A stretch of 64,000 nt of DNA from Saccopteryx bilineata (taxonomy: Eukaryota; Chordata; Mammalia; Chiroptera; Emballonuridae): the NCBI RefSeq assembly GCF_036850765.1, contig NC_089501.1, positions 13,182,997-13,246,996 of the forward strand. Reading direction: 5' to 3'. The notes below the pieces were generated by a model, which saw nothing but the letters and a program-made list of their open reading frames with translations, was not told the DNA's origin and ran no database searches. Both the position numbers and the translations under genes were made by a program. Below are positions 11,700-24,292 of this stretch, piece after piece; position 1 is the first letter of the stretch; each line of letters opens with the position of its first letter.

Positions 11700-13461
11700 G
11701 TATGATGCCAGCTTGAAGTCTGTGCCTCCTCCAGATTTTGGCACCCCTACGTTGCATTATTTTGAAGACTGGGGTGTTGTGACCTATGGAAGTGCTCTGC
11801 CTGCGGAGATCAATAGATCTTTTCTTTCCTTCAAGTCAGGAAAACTTGGGGGGCGTGCAATATATGACATTGTCCACAGAAACAAATACAAGGATTGGAT
11901 CAAAGGATGGAGAAATTTTAATGCAGGGCATGAACATCCTGATCAAAACTCATTTACTTTTGCTCCCAATGGTGTCCCTTTCATTACTGAGGCTCTCTAT
12001 GGGCCAAAGTATACCTTTTTCAACAACGTCTTGATGTTTTCCCCAGCTGTGTCAAAGAGCTGCTTTTCCCCCTGGGAGGGTCAGGTCACAGAAGACTGCT
12101 CATCCAAATGGTCGAAATATAAGCATGACCTGGCAGCTAGCTGTCAAGGAAGAGTGGTCGCAGCAGTGGAGAAAAACGGGGTGGTTTTCATTCGAGGAGA
12201 AGGTGTGGGAGCCTATAACCCCCGGCTCAATCTGAAGAATGTTCAGAGGACTCTGTTCCTCTTGCATCCGCAGCTGCTCCTGCTTGTGGATGAAATACAC
12301 CTCGCAGAGGAGAGCCCCCTGGAGACGGTGACAAGCTTCTTCCACAATGTGGACTTCCCTTTTGAGGAGACAGTGGTAGACGGGGTCCATGGGGCTTTCA
12401 TCAGGCAGCGAGATGGCCTCTATAAAATGTACTGGATGGATGATACTGGCTACAGTGAGAAAGCAACTTTTGCTTCAGTCACATACCCTCGGGGCTATCC
12501 CTACAATGGGACAAACTATGTGAATGTCACCATGCACCTCCGAAGTCCCATCACCAGGGCAGCTTACCTCTTCATAGGGCCATCTGTGGATGTTCAGAGC
12601 TTCAACATCCACGGAGACCTTCAGCAACTGGATGTGTTCATAGCCACCAGAGAGCACGCCTATGCCATTTACCTTTGGACAGCTGAGACCATGGGACAGT
12701 CTGCCTTCGCACAGGTCATTGCAGATCGCCAGAAAATTCTGTTTGACCGGAGTTCAGCCATCAGGAGCGCTGCCATCCCTGAGGTGAAGGACTACGCTGC
12801 CATTGTGGAGCACAACCTGCAGCGTTTTAAGCCTGTGTTCCAGCTTCTGGAGAAGCAGATCCTGTCCCGTGTCCGGAACACAGCCAGCTTCCGGAAGACT
12901 GCCGAGCGCCTGCTGAGGTTTTCAGACAAGAGGCAGACGGAGGAGGCCATCGACAGGATTTTTGCCATATCACAGCAACAGCAGCAGCAGCAAAGCAAGT
13001 CAAAGAAATCCCGAAGGGCTGGCAAACACTATAAATTTGTGGATGCTGTCCCAGATATTTTTGCACAGATTGAAGTCAATGAAAAAAAGATTCGGCAGAA
13101 AGCTCAGATTTTGGCACAGAAAGAACAGCCCATAGACGAAGATGAAGAAATGAAAGATCTTTTAGATTTTGCAGATGTAACATACGAGAAACACAAAAAT
13201 AATGGCTTGATGAAAGGCCGGTTTGGACAGGCGCGGATGGTGACAACTACTCACAGCAAAGCTCCCTCACTGTCTGCTTCTTACACCAGGCTGTTCCTGA
13301 TTCTGAACATTGCTATTTTCTTTGTCATGTTGGCAATGCAACTGACTTATTTCCAGAGGGCCCAGAGCCTTCATGGCCAAAGATGTCTTTATGCAGTTCT
13401 TCTGATAGATAGCTGTATTTTATTATGGTTGTATTCTTCTTGTTCCCAATCACAGTGTTAG
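11700..13461 (+). CDS. DSE: Dermatan sulfate epimerase, final coding exon
   Basis: A single large exon encodes the C-terminal ~586 residues, starting G|TAT (YDASLKSV) and ending SSCSQSQC then TAG at 13459-13461. It includes [10 protein letters not shown] with the histidine matching catalytic His450 (codon 11929-11931) and ALYGPKY with Tyr473 (codon 11998-12000). Together with His205 in exon A, all three catalytic residues described for the human enzyme are kept. A seven-residue poly-Gln (12973-12993) precedes a basic stretch. Two hydrophobic segments near the C-terminus ([18 protein letters not shown] and [15 protein letters not shown]) are the expected membrane spans of this ER/Golgi protein. 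The exon is intact. Confidence 0.97.
12973..12993 (+). repeat. DSE: In-frame CAG/CAA tract (polyGln) in DSE
   Basis: Seven Gln codons, CAG CAA CAG CAG CAG CAG CAA. The tract lies in a linker before a Lys/Arg-rich segment. CAA interruptions limit slippage. Confidence 0.9.
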
Positions 13462-14960
13462 CACTGAACTGTCAATTGCTTGATCATTTGTGGTCACAAA
13501 TCTATGCAAAATATATATATATATATTGCTCTAGTTGGTTATTGGATTTTTTTCTCAGATTTATTTTAACAAATTAAGAGAAAGATACCTTCACAGAAGA
13601 AGGCAGGGACACGGAGAAATCAGAATTGGAACAGGCAAAGAATTTGTCAAAAGGTTAAAAGTAGCTTGGTTGTCCCATGACATTTCTGAAAGTGTTTGGC
13701 TTGACCAATTTAGCAGTCCATATAGGAGAAGAAACAAAAAAATCTGGTTTTAAGTGATATTTAAGAGACAAAAAAGACTTAGAACTGGAATTTATTAATA
13801 TTAATTTAATGCTATTAGCAATCTTGGATATTGTTTTATAAGAAGACTGAAACACACAATTCTGAGACATACAGACTTTAAAAAAAATGCTGTAGTCATG
13901 TTGAAAAGTAAATGTTTCAAAGTCCTCCTATGGTGCTATCAAATTCCTGGGAGAGTAGTTCGTTAGTTAAGTGAAAAACAGCACCTGCATATTGGATTAC
14001 TATTCACATAACGTAGTAAAATGATGGCAGAAGATCATGAAAAGCTTTAAATATATTTCCAGTAGAATACATGTATCAATGAATGACTGTTTGCTTTGTG
14101 ATATCAGTCTCTGCACACACATAACTGATTGCTTTTATGCATCCATTGGTTATTCAACAAATAAGACAATTATAGATAACTCGATTTTCTATTTTCTTTA
14201 TATGGAAAACTATTGTAGACCCAATGACTAAACTTCAAAATAAAATATTTTATATCCCAGACGTTCATTTCAATACCAAAGAAGATGTGTCAGCTAAAAT
14301 TTCGATATAACTCATGTTTTTTAATAGAAAAAAATTTTTAAATTTATTTTGTTAAATAAATATCATAATTGTGATTTTCACTAGTGTCTTTCTTTGTCCC
14401 ATTACATTCAACATGTATGCAGCAATTTTGAAATCTTTGAAGAGAAATGTTTTTGGGGGCATGCATTAATTAAACATATAAAGTAGTGTTTGAATTGAAA
14501 GAAGTAATTTCTGTACTTATTTACCCTTTTTGTTGTTTAAACATTTTAAACAACGCCAATGTCTAATATTTGAATACTGCCATACTTTTAAAAACATAAA
14601 ATTTTCTTATTTATTTGCAATCAAGTTCTTGGGAGGTTAGCAGCACAGAGTACTGGAAACATTCCATTGTTTATACTACAGCATAAGAAAATACACGTAA
14701 AAGGAAGTAAAGAGTAAATTATCTTGCATTCAGCATATTTTAGTCTTCTTGAAAATATGTTTGGCTCAAATTTTACAGTAAGGACACATTCACGATTTGC
14801 AGGTCTGAAGTCATAAAGACGATCTTTTTCTTTTACTTCTCCTTTTGGTTCGTGGAAATACCAGTGTGCAACAAAGCAAGAACGTAGAGAAACTTTCATC
14901 AGCACCTTTTGGCAGTTCTAATTTTGAATCTTCTTACATAAATAAAACACGAGTTTGATT
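13462..14960 (+). other. DSE: DSE 3' UTR (probable extent)
   Basis: AT-rich sequence follows the stop codon, with an (AT)n run at about 13507-13526. AATAAA signals lie at 14239-14244 and 14941-14946. Either could end the transcript, and the true end is not decidable from sequence alone. No repeat insertion interrupts this stretch, as expected for a retained 3' UTR. Confidence 0.5.
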
Positions 14961-16373
14961 TTTAACTGTGCTTTACTCATTATTCTTGGAATCTAGAACA
15001 TGACTTCTGGGGAAGTATTTTTTTTTTTCTTTCATGGAAAATGTCTCTAGGGAGGATGTCATTACACACGGTTTAAAAGAATAATGTTTTCAAAAGAAGA
15101 ATGCTTCCGTTTGTCCTGCATGGATGCTGTTACTGTGATTTAAACTTGCTTTATGTGACAGATTCTCCGTTTACTTAACCCCATTTGACATTCCTCTCTT
15201 CTACTTTTCCTCATTCAAAAGGATGAATTGCCTGAAATGATCAAAAGCAAATTTTGAAAAAAAAAGCGGGGGGGGGGGAGGGAATAGCCCTTTGAGTCTA
15301 CCAAGCAAACCTGATCTCGGGTCCAAGCACGCAGGCTTCTTTCTCATGGAGATGACAAGTGCACACAGGGCCAAATCCGGCTTTCCTTTGCATTCCATTA
15401 GTTGGGGGGCAGATGATAAATTATCTTAAAAGTAATTTTTAAAAATATGGTAGTTATGTATCTTTAAAACAAATTTAATTAAATGGGCTTCCATCTCCTT
15501 CCCTGTCTAATGGACTATTTCCCTTAAAAAGAAATTTTCACAGGCAGTGACTTGAGTGATTAAGTGAAAAAATAATGCTGAAACAAATCACTGCTCTTCA
15601 TACAGAGACATGTTTTGTATCAGGGCTGGTGGCTATTTGATTAAAACTGAGGATCTCTTTGTTATCTTCCAGAAAACCAGGCAATGTTCAATGTCCCTTG
15701 TTAGCTGAGTAATCAATTCTGGAATCTGTTTTGATGCTGCTCACTATGAAAGGAGTGTTTCAAGTTTAAAGGGATAAAAATGTGAGCTGTTGTTCAGGAA
15801 ACTGTCAGGACTTTTAGTCCTACCCATAAAGAAGATTTAGGAATCATTAGCATACAGAGCTTGGCTGCGCAGTGGAAGGGACACATTCCCCTTTTGGTAA
15901 CTGATGAGCTAATAAACAGTCATGATGCCATATGGGTGGGACCCATTATCTCTGAGAGAACATTCTCTTGAGAGCACTGTCCATAACTGATAAGAAAGTC
16001 AGTGGGAAGACCTTATTCTGTGACTTTTAATAATGAGAATCGACTGTATTGTCTAGAATATTAATTCTTCCATAACGTTTGTCATAATTTTTAAAAAACC
16101 ACACGATGTTCTAAGGTTTTTAGAAAATAGTTTTAACATAATATTATGTTTTAAAAAGAAAAGTTTAGATTATCACTTTTTAAAACTTCATAGGTCACAA
16201 ACCACCCACATAGGAATGATAAATTTCTCCAAATTTTTAAGAGAATTTGAGTTATGAAATGTATGGGGGTGAGCAAAAGTAGGTAAGGAATAATAAATAA
16301 TACAGTAATTAAATAAATAATACAAGAGTTACAAAGAACAGTTATAAACTAAGACTGTCCTAGGAAAACTAGA
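14961..16373. other. Intergenic, no recognised gene
   Basis: Unique-looking AT-rich sequence with an A/G homopolymer patch at about 15257-15283. I see no repeat of a family I can name and no protein-like frame. Confidence 0.6.
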
Positions 16374-16381
16374 GTATATAG

Positions 16382-16712
16382 CAGGGGTCCCCAAACTACG
16401 GCCCGCGGGCCACATGCGGCCCCCTGAGGCCATTTATCCGGCCCTCACAGCACTTCCGGAAGGGGCATCTCTTTCATTGGTGGTCAGTGAGAGGAGCATA
16501 GTTCCCATTGAAATACTGGTCAGTTTGTTGATTTAAATTTACTTGTTCTTTATTTTAAATATTGTATTTGTTCCTGTTTTGTTTTTTTTACTTTAAAATA
16601 AGATATGTGCAATGTGCATAGGGATTTGTTCATAGTTTTTTTTTATAGTCCGGCCCTCCAACGGTCTGAGGGACTGAACTGGCTCCCTGTGTAAAAGGTT
16701 TGGGGACCCCTG
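16382..16712 (+). mobile_element. Non-autonomous hAT element (second family)
   Basis: It has the same termini as 2248-2613 (CAGGGGTCCCCAAACTA and TTTGGGGACCCCTG). The target-site duplication GTATATAG/GTATACAG (16374-16381, 16713-16720) matches at 7 of 8 positions. It is shorter than the first copy, mainly because a block after 'gaggagca' is missing. Confidence 0.92.
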
Positions 16713-16720
16713 GTATACAG

Positions 16721-17300
16721 TCATATATGTCAGATTAATTCAGGAAATAAACAGGGTTTGGTAGGTGTGTGAATGTCTAACTTGAAGTTGAGTGCTAACA
16801 ATAACTTGAGGTGTTCTGATCGAGCCTCCAAAATCTGTAGGTGAGGAAACTGAGGCTTGAACAAAGGGGCTCTACTGCCCCCCCACCCTGTGTTAATCCC
16901 TGTGCTTATTTCATTTCTTTGGCAAAGCCCATTAATTTGATTCTCTCCTCTCCTCTTTACATTCATGTTCAGAAGTGATCAGTTTCTGCAGTGCATGCAG
17001 CGAACTGGCAAAGATGTCATATTTACCAGCTATATTTCAGCTAGCTGTTTGCTTTATGCTACATAATATCAATAAAATACAAGTAAGTTTTCAGGAAATG
17101 ACAGAGAAATTATGTGTTCCACTACATGACCTAAATATTTAATTTTGGGTCTTTTAATAGGTTAAACAAGACATGTCATCACAAAGTGAAGAGTAGAAGT
17201 CAAATTCGCATTATATCTTTTTCCCGTTATTTTCTTAGCTCTGTAGTTTCCCTCTCTGTTTTGGAGGAGTTTTCTGTTTTTGTTTTGATAAGATTTTACT
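16721..17300. other. Intergenic, no recognised gene
   Basis: No repeat or coding resemblance noticed; short reading frames only. Confidence 0.5.
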
Positions 17301-17307
17301 TTTTGAT

Positions 17308-17494
17308 TTAACAGAGAGAGGAGAGAGAGGAAGGGAAGCGAGAAGTCTCAACTCATAGTTGCTTTATTTTATTTGTTCATTGCTTGCTTGCTGCTTGTCC
17401 TATGTGTCTTGACCAGGCAAGCCCAGGGTTTTGAACTGGCAACCTCAGTGTTCCAGGTTGACTCTACCCACTGTGCCACCACAGGTCAGGCTGG
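17308..17494 (-). mobile_element. Old tRNA-derived SINE
   Basis: A GAGAGAGG tract, then 'tgtgtcttgaccaggcaagcc', and an end 'ccactgtgccaccacaggtcagg' that reads as a SINE head in reverse complement. It has the same type of layout as 30-175. Confidence 0.65.
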
Positions 17495-17580
17495 TATTTT
17501 TAAATTTTTTTTATGTTATAAACATACATGATTGATAAATCATACTAGCAGGCTTGTATTTTTAAAATCTGCCTGCTCTC

Positions 17581-17765
17581 CGATGCCCCGGAGGGGCAGA
17601 GCATCGCCCCCTGGTGGGCAGAGCGTCGCCCCCTGGTGGGTGTGCCGGGTGGATCCCGGTGGGGCGCATGCGGGAGTCTGTCTGACTGTCTCTCCCCGTT
17701 TCCAGCTTCAGAAAAATACAAAAATAAAATAAATAAATAAATAAATAAATAAATAAAAAATAAAT
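17581..17765 (+). mobile_element. 5'-truncated SINE-A with target-site duplication
   Basis: Only the 3' half of SINE-A (from GATGCCCCGGAGGGGCAGAG) and an (AAAT)n tail are present. A perfect 16-bp repeat AAATCTGCCTGCTCTC flanks it (17565-17580, 17766-17781), so truncation occurred at insertion rather than by later deletion. Confidence 0.92.
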
Positions 17766-17781
17766 AAATCTGCCTGCTCTC

Positions 17782-19920
17782 TTTGTAACCACGTAGAAAC
17801 CTTATTTTCTTTAACCTGGCCTTTTATTTTTTCTTTCCTTTACTCAAACTGGCCTCACCTAGAGCCCGGACTTACCCACCCCACTCTCCCTTGCTTAAGC
17901 ATTAAGCCCTCAAGACAATGAGGTTCTGGTCAACATCCAGTAGTCTTAGGGATAAGGTCCTGGGTCTGTTGACTACTGAGACAGTTAAACATAATATCTT
18001 GGCTTTAGTTGTGTTTTAGCTCCTACTCAGGAAAGTGGAATGATCCCACAGAGCAAATCTTTGTGAAATTGGACAGAACAACTCCATGGCTGACATCAGA
18101 ACCAGATGCAATAATCTGTTACCCCCTACCCTAGAACCAAGCAACCAGTAGAGACCATGACCCTAACTCTATTAGTCACCATGACTAAAGGTATTTTCCC
18201 TTAATAATCCATCCCCTGGAAGCTGTCAGAAAGCCAGGTCTTTAATGGTGAGCAACCTGTGACCAGGCATAGCGCCATCTCCTTACTTTCTTAATCCTTA
18301 CGTTTTTGGCTACAAACCCCAGTTCATGTCTTATTGGGCTTTGATGCACACAGACAAACAGACCCCTTTATTCCAGTAACACTGTTTTACTCCTGACTGG
18401 CGCTTCCCAGAAGCAACCCATTTCTGATTATCTTAGTGGTTACATTCATGTCTATGTTTATGATAAGGTCTAAAGCTTGCTACCTACGAAGAAGAGGGTT
18501 AGCTTTTTTATACATTCATACCTCTTCATACCTGTTTTATTCACCCCCAACCTTCTAACAGAGCTATCATAATTTTTCGTCAAGTCAGTATTCAGTATTT
18601 ATGTTGTAACTATGTACATATGACTCCACAGGTTAGCCATGTAGAATCCTAGCCTACCTCCTTTCTTGTACAACCTTAACTTCTTCAGAGTTAGTGATTA
18701 TTTCTCTTTTCATTTGCTTAGTGGTCATAGCATCTCATTTTTTTCTTAAACTTTCTCACTCTGTTCAGCCACGCCTGTGTAATCTGATGGTTTTTTTTGC
18801 TCTTGGGGCTGGCCCTCCTTGCATGTTGGCTGTCCCCAGATCTCCTCCCTCAGTCGTTCTGAGGGGTCTCCATGCCTCTCCTGTGTAGAGATGTTTTCCA
18901 AATGCCACGCTTTCCTCTTTCTTCATCAGTGCCTCACTGGGGGAGCATGCCCTCCCCATGGATATCCACGAACTTCCATGGGAAGTCAATATTTTGTCCT
19001 TTCATTTCTGAAAATACCTTTAGTCTTCTCTTCTTCACCTGATTGGTCACTTAGCCAACAATTCTTGGTTGGAAATAACTTTTACTCAGATTTGTGTAAA
19101 TAATGCTCCATGATTTTCCAGTTTGTGAAGGTGGCATTCAGAAGTCTGTTATTGAGTTTTCTCTCAGACAAAGCACTTTTAACCAGAGGGAAACTCCAAT
19201 CTCCTCCTTAGTTAGTTTGGTAGAAGGATACCAGAAGAAGGAGTTGGTTGATAGGCCTAAATGTTTGTGTTCTCAAGGTCAAGTGGAGAGAGGGGCTAGA
19301 GATCTCTGCTTGGTGAGTGGACACATCCTCTGATTAAGTAGAGCGCCTCCACTCAGCTGTGTGGTGTCTTTAAACCAGAATCCCTCCTCTCTGTCTCCAA
19401 GGAGTTATAGCCTCATCTGCTTGAGTCCGAGAGCACTCTGCCTGCTGTGTTTCCATCTTGCCCTCAGGTGCCTTCCCGCTTTCAGAGGTACCTGCTGAGC
19501 GAACAGGTTTGTTTCTTTCAACTCCATCCCCCTTCTCTTGCTGGCTTGGATTTCAGCTCCTGCTTAGTTGCCATTGATCCATCTTCTCTCAGTTTCTATA
19601 GTCTTGTTCTATTCTCTTTCCATTCATTCCACAAATAATTTGTGAGCACCCAGTAAGGACTAGGCACTGTTCTGGTGCTTGGAATCCTACATTAGCAAAT
19701 AAAATTAAGAATCTACCTTCTTGGTGCTGATATGCAGGGATGGGACTGACAAATTAGCATAATTTATAAGTAAATGATATAATCTATTAAATGATAATAG
19801 GTGCTATGGTAGGAAGAGCAGGATAAGGAGACTGAGAGGGGAGGGTATAATATTAAATAGGGTATTTAAGGTAGGCTCTGTTAACGTCTCCGCTCCCATT
19901 CTCGTTTTTGTTTTTGACAT
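17782..19920. other. Intergenic, mostly unannotated
   Basis: A possible ancient LINE2-like fragment lies near 19615-19730 ('ttgtgagcaccc...ctaggcactgttctgg'). No gene-like frame was found: short frames in both orientations lack family resemblance. Confidence 0.5.
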
Positions 19921-19924
19921 CGTT

Positions 19925-21065
19925 TTAATGTCAATTTTTAAAATTGAATTTATTGGGGTGACACTAATTTGGAAACCATACAGGTTTCAATTGTACAACT
20001 CAAATAAAACATCATCTGCACAATGCATCGGGTGCCCATTGCCCCAAGCAGAGTCTTTTTTCATCCCCATTTCCCCCCTCTTTGCCTACCTTTACCTGCT
20101 CTCTTCCCCCTTTCCCACTGACGATCAACACATGGTTGTCTGTGTCTATGTGTTATGTGTAGATGTTTTGGGGCTAGTCCCTTCACCTTCTTTTGTGCAG
20201 TCCCCCAACCCCCTCTGTTCTGACAGCAGTGTGGAGCCATTGAAGAATTTTTATTTTTCTTTCACTTTTTTTTTTGTATTTTTCTGAAGCTGGAAATGGG
20301 GAGAGACAGTCAGACAGACTCCCGCATGCGCCCAACCGGGATCCACCCGGCACGCCCACCAGGGGCGATGCTCTGCCCACCAGGGGGTGATGCTCTGCCC
20401 CTCCGGAGCGTCGCTCTGCCGCGACCAGAGCCACTCTAGCGCCTGGGGTAGAGGCCAAGGAGCCATCCCCAGTGCCCGGGCCATCTTTGCTCCAATGGAA
20501 CCTTGGCTGTGGGAGAGGAAGAGAGAGACAGAGAGGAAGGGGGGGGGAGAAGCAAATGGGCGCTTCTCCTATGTGCCCTGGCCGGGAATCGAACCCGGGT
20601 CCCCCGCACGCCAGGCCGACGCTCTACCGCTGAGCCAACCGGCCAGGGCCTTTCTTTCACTTTTTTATTGACTTTATTGTGGTAAAAATTGGTTAATAAA
20701 ATTATATAGGTCTCAGGTGTAGAATTCTCTAATACATCATCTTTATATTGTATTGTGTTCCATATGTCCATGCTTCTGTTTCTATATTGTTCGTCAATTT
20801 TGTTCGTTAGATTCCACATGTGAGTGATATCATATGGTACTAGTCTTCCTCTGATTTAGCATAATAATCTCCAGGTCCATCCATGGTATTGCAAAACGTA
20901 AGATTTCCTTCTTTTTCACAGCCACCTCCTATTCCATTGTGTAGATGTACCACAGCTCTTTTATCTACTCGTCCACTGATGGACACTTGGGCTGTTTCTA
21001 GATCTTGGCTATTGTAAATAATGGTGCAGTGAACATAGGGGTGCCTATATGGGGTTTTAGGGGAG
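19925..21065 (-). mobile_element. L1 3'-end fragments (composite) with nested SINE-A
   Basis: 'ttattggggtgacactaatt' and the CT-rich run are an L1 3' UTR in minus orientation. After the SINE at 20272-20650 a second L1 3' UTR start ('tttattgactttattgtgg') leads into ORF2 C-terminal sequence with 'ccatccatggtattgcaaa' and 'gacacttgggctgtttcta'. Two L1 3' ends therefore lie head to tail. Confidence 0.75.
20272..20650 (-). mobile_element. SINE-A nested in L1
   Basis: A complete SINE-A in minus orientation, ending 'ccggccagggcc'. A 16-bp target-site duplication TTTCTTTCACTTTTTT (20256-20271, 20651-20666) is perfect. It is the younger insertion here. Confidence 0.93.
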
Positions 21066-22260
21066 AACAAATAAAATTTCTATACCAGATCTTATATTTA
21101 ACTGGAAGCCCCACATCACTTATCAGGTGAGTTGACAAATTAAAAGAATGACAATAACACCTATTTACTGAACACCTACTATGTGCCACATACTGTTCTA
21201 GGAACTGAAGATTTGGTAGGAAACAAGAACAAAATAAGGCCTGGTCCTCATGTTTATGTTCTGATGTTGGGAGGGGGGGCAAGTAACAACAAAAATATAT
21301 TATGCCAAGTAGTGAATAGGTATGTAGAAAAAAACAAGGAAGGGGTATGTAAAGTGCTATTGAGCTGATACTATCCTATAAACAGTGCTTTCAGATTTGA
21401 TAATAAATGAACAGGCACTTGGAATAAATGAGGGCATGAATCCATAGGGGTATCTAGGAAAAGGAGAGTGTTCCAGGCAGAGAGAACAGTAATTGCAAAA
21501 GCCTTGAAATCAATATGTGTTTCAGGAATAGGAGGCCATTGTGGCTGGTGCAGATGGGCAAGAGAATGGTGGGAAGCAAAATTTGGTTGTACAAGTCCTC
21601 ACAGGTTGTAGCAACGACTTGGATTTTTATTTGGGAAGTCTGCTGAGAGAATGGATCATAGTTAACAAAGATGCTGTGAGTGTAGGAGGAACAAGTTTGT
21701 GGAGGTGAGTCCCGGAACTGGTACATTCTCTAAACATCCAAGGGGATGTATAAGCGTGGACTCCATGAGAGAGTCTGGCAGAAAATATAATTGGTGGTGT
21801 CTTCTTAAAGGTTAAACGGAAAAGCACTAGCTGTGTAAGAAAAGAAATGCATTGTGGGTAAATGGAATAGCATAAAAATCCCCAACCAAGTCTCATTAAA
21901 GAATTCACCCAAATTAGTGTGCTGGTGTGTAATGCAAAATGGTTGAAGATGAAACTGAAAGGGAATACAAGGAGGACATTGTGCAGGACTTTGTATGGCA
22001 TATTAAAAATTTTGGACTTTATTCTTCAGTGAGGAATCAACCTTTTTTTGTGTGTGTGCCTCAGCATAACTGAGGGGTACAACACACACCCATTGCTGAA
22101 CCAGCATAGCGGCAATTTTCACGAGGTGGCTTATGTAGGTGGGAGTCACAGTGACCAGGGTGAAGGGAGGTGATGATATCACACATCTGTGTGTGTGGTT
22201 TTGAAAAATCATTGAGGTGGTTCTGATATGCCCATTTTCTGTACATTCATTCTAGTTGGA
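21066..22260. other. Intergenic with an ancient repeat trace
   Basis: A LINE2-like stretch at about 21145-21280 ('ctatttactgaacacctactatgtgcc'). The rest is unassigned and no gene is visible. Confidence 0.5.
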
Positions 22261-22261
22261 A

Positions 22262-22605
22262 ATCACTATAAGCAGTGTGGAGCCATTGAAGAATTTTCAT
22301 TTTTCTTTCACTTTTTTTATTGACTTTATTGTGGTAAAAATTGGTTAATAAAATTGTATAGGTTTCAGGTGTACAATTCTCTAATACATCATCTTTATAT
22401 TGTATTGTGTGTTCCCACCCCTTTTCCCTCTTCTACCTTCCCCCTCCTTTCCCACTGGTCTTCACCACACCGTTGTCTATGTCTGTGTCTGTGTCTGTGT
22501 TTCTGTTTTTGTTGTTCTTTGCCTAATTCCTTTACCTTTTTCTCCCAGCCCTCTCAAACCCTCTCTGACAGGATTTTCTTTGAAAATATTTACATTTGCA
22601 TTTTA
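22262..22605 (-). mobile_element. L1 3' UTR fragment
   Basis: 'ttgactttattgtggtaaaa' followed by the CT-rich run with TCTGTG repeats is an L1 3' UTR. It shares about 40 bp of outer flank ('gcagtgtggagccattgaag...') with 20224-20271, so the two are related by more than L1 identity. Confidence 0.7.
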
Positions 22606-23078
22606 GAAAGACAGCTTTAGTTTCAACATGGAGGGTGGACACAATGGAAAAGAGATTAGGAAGCCATTTTCATAATCTAAGTAAGAGATAACCAGCTTCT
22701 TAACCAAGTCTAGAGAGGGAATATCTAAGGCCTAGCTCATAGGTAAAACATGTGACCAAAGGATTGTATATTTTGTGGGAATATTGGTCAAAAGATTATA
22801 AACCTAAGGAATCTCAGGATGTATGTGTCTCTGAGTCCCATTTACTGTGGAAGAACATGCTGTGTTCCATGGCTCTGCCCCAATTACCCTGAATTTACCT
22901 TAATAAATTTAAGAGATTGTACCAACCTTCCTATCATTTTTATTTTCAGTCTGTCTGTTTCCACTGGACTTCACCTACACTGGTGTGGCACGAGGTACGG
23001 TGTGTGATGGCGGTGGTGGAAAACAAGCCTGGAGAGGTGGACAGGGCATTGGAGGGAATGTCCTTCCTCATACCCTCC
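22606..23078. other. Intergenic, no recognised feature
   Basis: No gene-like frame or nameable repeat. Confidence 0.5.
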
Positions 23079-23962
23079 ATTTAATTCTTTTTAAATTATT
23101 TAGACAATTAAATTTAACAGGGTGACATTAGTCAATCAGAGTATATAGATTTAGAGAAAACATCTCCATATCATTTGGACAATCGATTATATTGTATACC
23201 CATCACCCAAAGTCAGATCATCTTCTTTCACCCTACATTTTGTTTCCCTTTAAGCCCCTCTCCTTCTATCCCTACCCTCTCCTCCCTTTCCCTCTCCTAA
23301 TAACCACTGCACCCCTGTCTATGTCCATGAGTCTCAATTTTGTGCCCCATGTATGTATGGAATCATACAGTTCTTAGCTTTCTCTGATTTACTTATTTCA
23401 CTCAGTATAGTATTATCAAGGTCCATCCATGTTGTTGTAAATGATCCGATGTCATCATTTCTCATGGCTGAGTAGTATTCCATAGTGTATATGTACCACA
23501 TCTTTATCCAGTCTTCTATTGAAGGGCATTTTGGCTGTTTCCATGTCTTGGCCACCGTGAACAATGCTGCTATGAACATGGGGATGCAAGTGTCTTTACG
23601 TACCCATGTTTTCAAGTTTTGTGGGTATATACCCAGTAGAGGTATTACTGGGTCATATGGTAGTTCTATTCTTAATTTTTTGAGGAACCACCATACTTTC
23701 TTCCATAATGGTTGCACTAACTTACATTCCCACCAGTAGTAAATGAGGGTTCCTTTTTCTCCACAGCCTCTCCAGCACTTGTTAAAGAATTACCTGTTTT
23801 ATTGATAATAGCCAATCTAACAGGTGTGAGGGGTATCTCATTGTAGTTTTGATTTGCATTTCTTGAATAGTTAGTGATGATGAGCATTTTTTCATATATC
23901 TGTTGACCATTTGTATTTCTTTTTGAGAGAAGTGTCTGTTCATGTCCTCTTCCCATTTTTTT

Positions 23963-24292
23963 TTTTTTTTATATACAGAGACAGAGAGAGAGTTAGAGAG
24001 AGGGATAGATAGGGACAGACAGACAGGAACAGAGAGAGATGAGAAGCATCAATCATCAGTTTTTTGTTGTGACACCTACTTGTTCATTGATTGCTTTCTC
24101 ATATGTGCCTTGACCGTGGGCCGTCAGCAGACCTAGTAACCCCTTGCTCAAGCCAGCGACTTTGGGTACAAGCTGGTGAGCTTTGCTCAAACCAGATGAG
24201 CCCGTGCTCAAGCTGGTGACCTTGGGGTCTCGAACCTGGGTCCTCCACATCCCAGTCTGATGCTCTATCCACTGCGCCACCACCTGGTCAGG
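23963..24292 (-). mobile_element. SINE-B nested in L1 ORF2
   Basis: Minus orientation, from 'acagagacagagagag' to 'ccacctggtcaggc'. The repeated host text 'cccatttttt' on both sides is the target-site duplication. Confidence 0.88.
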
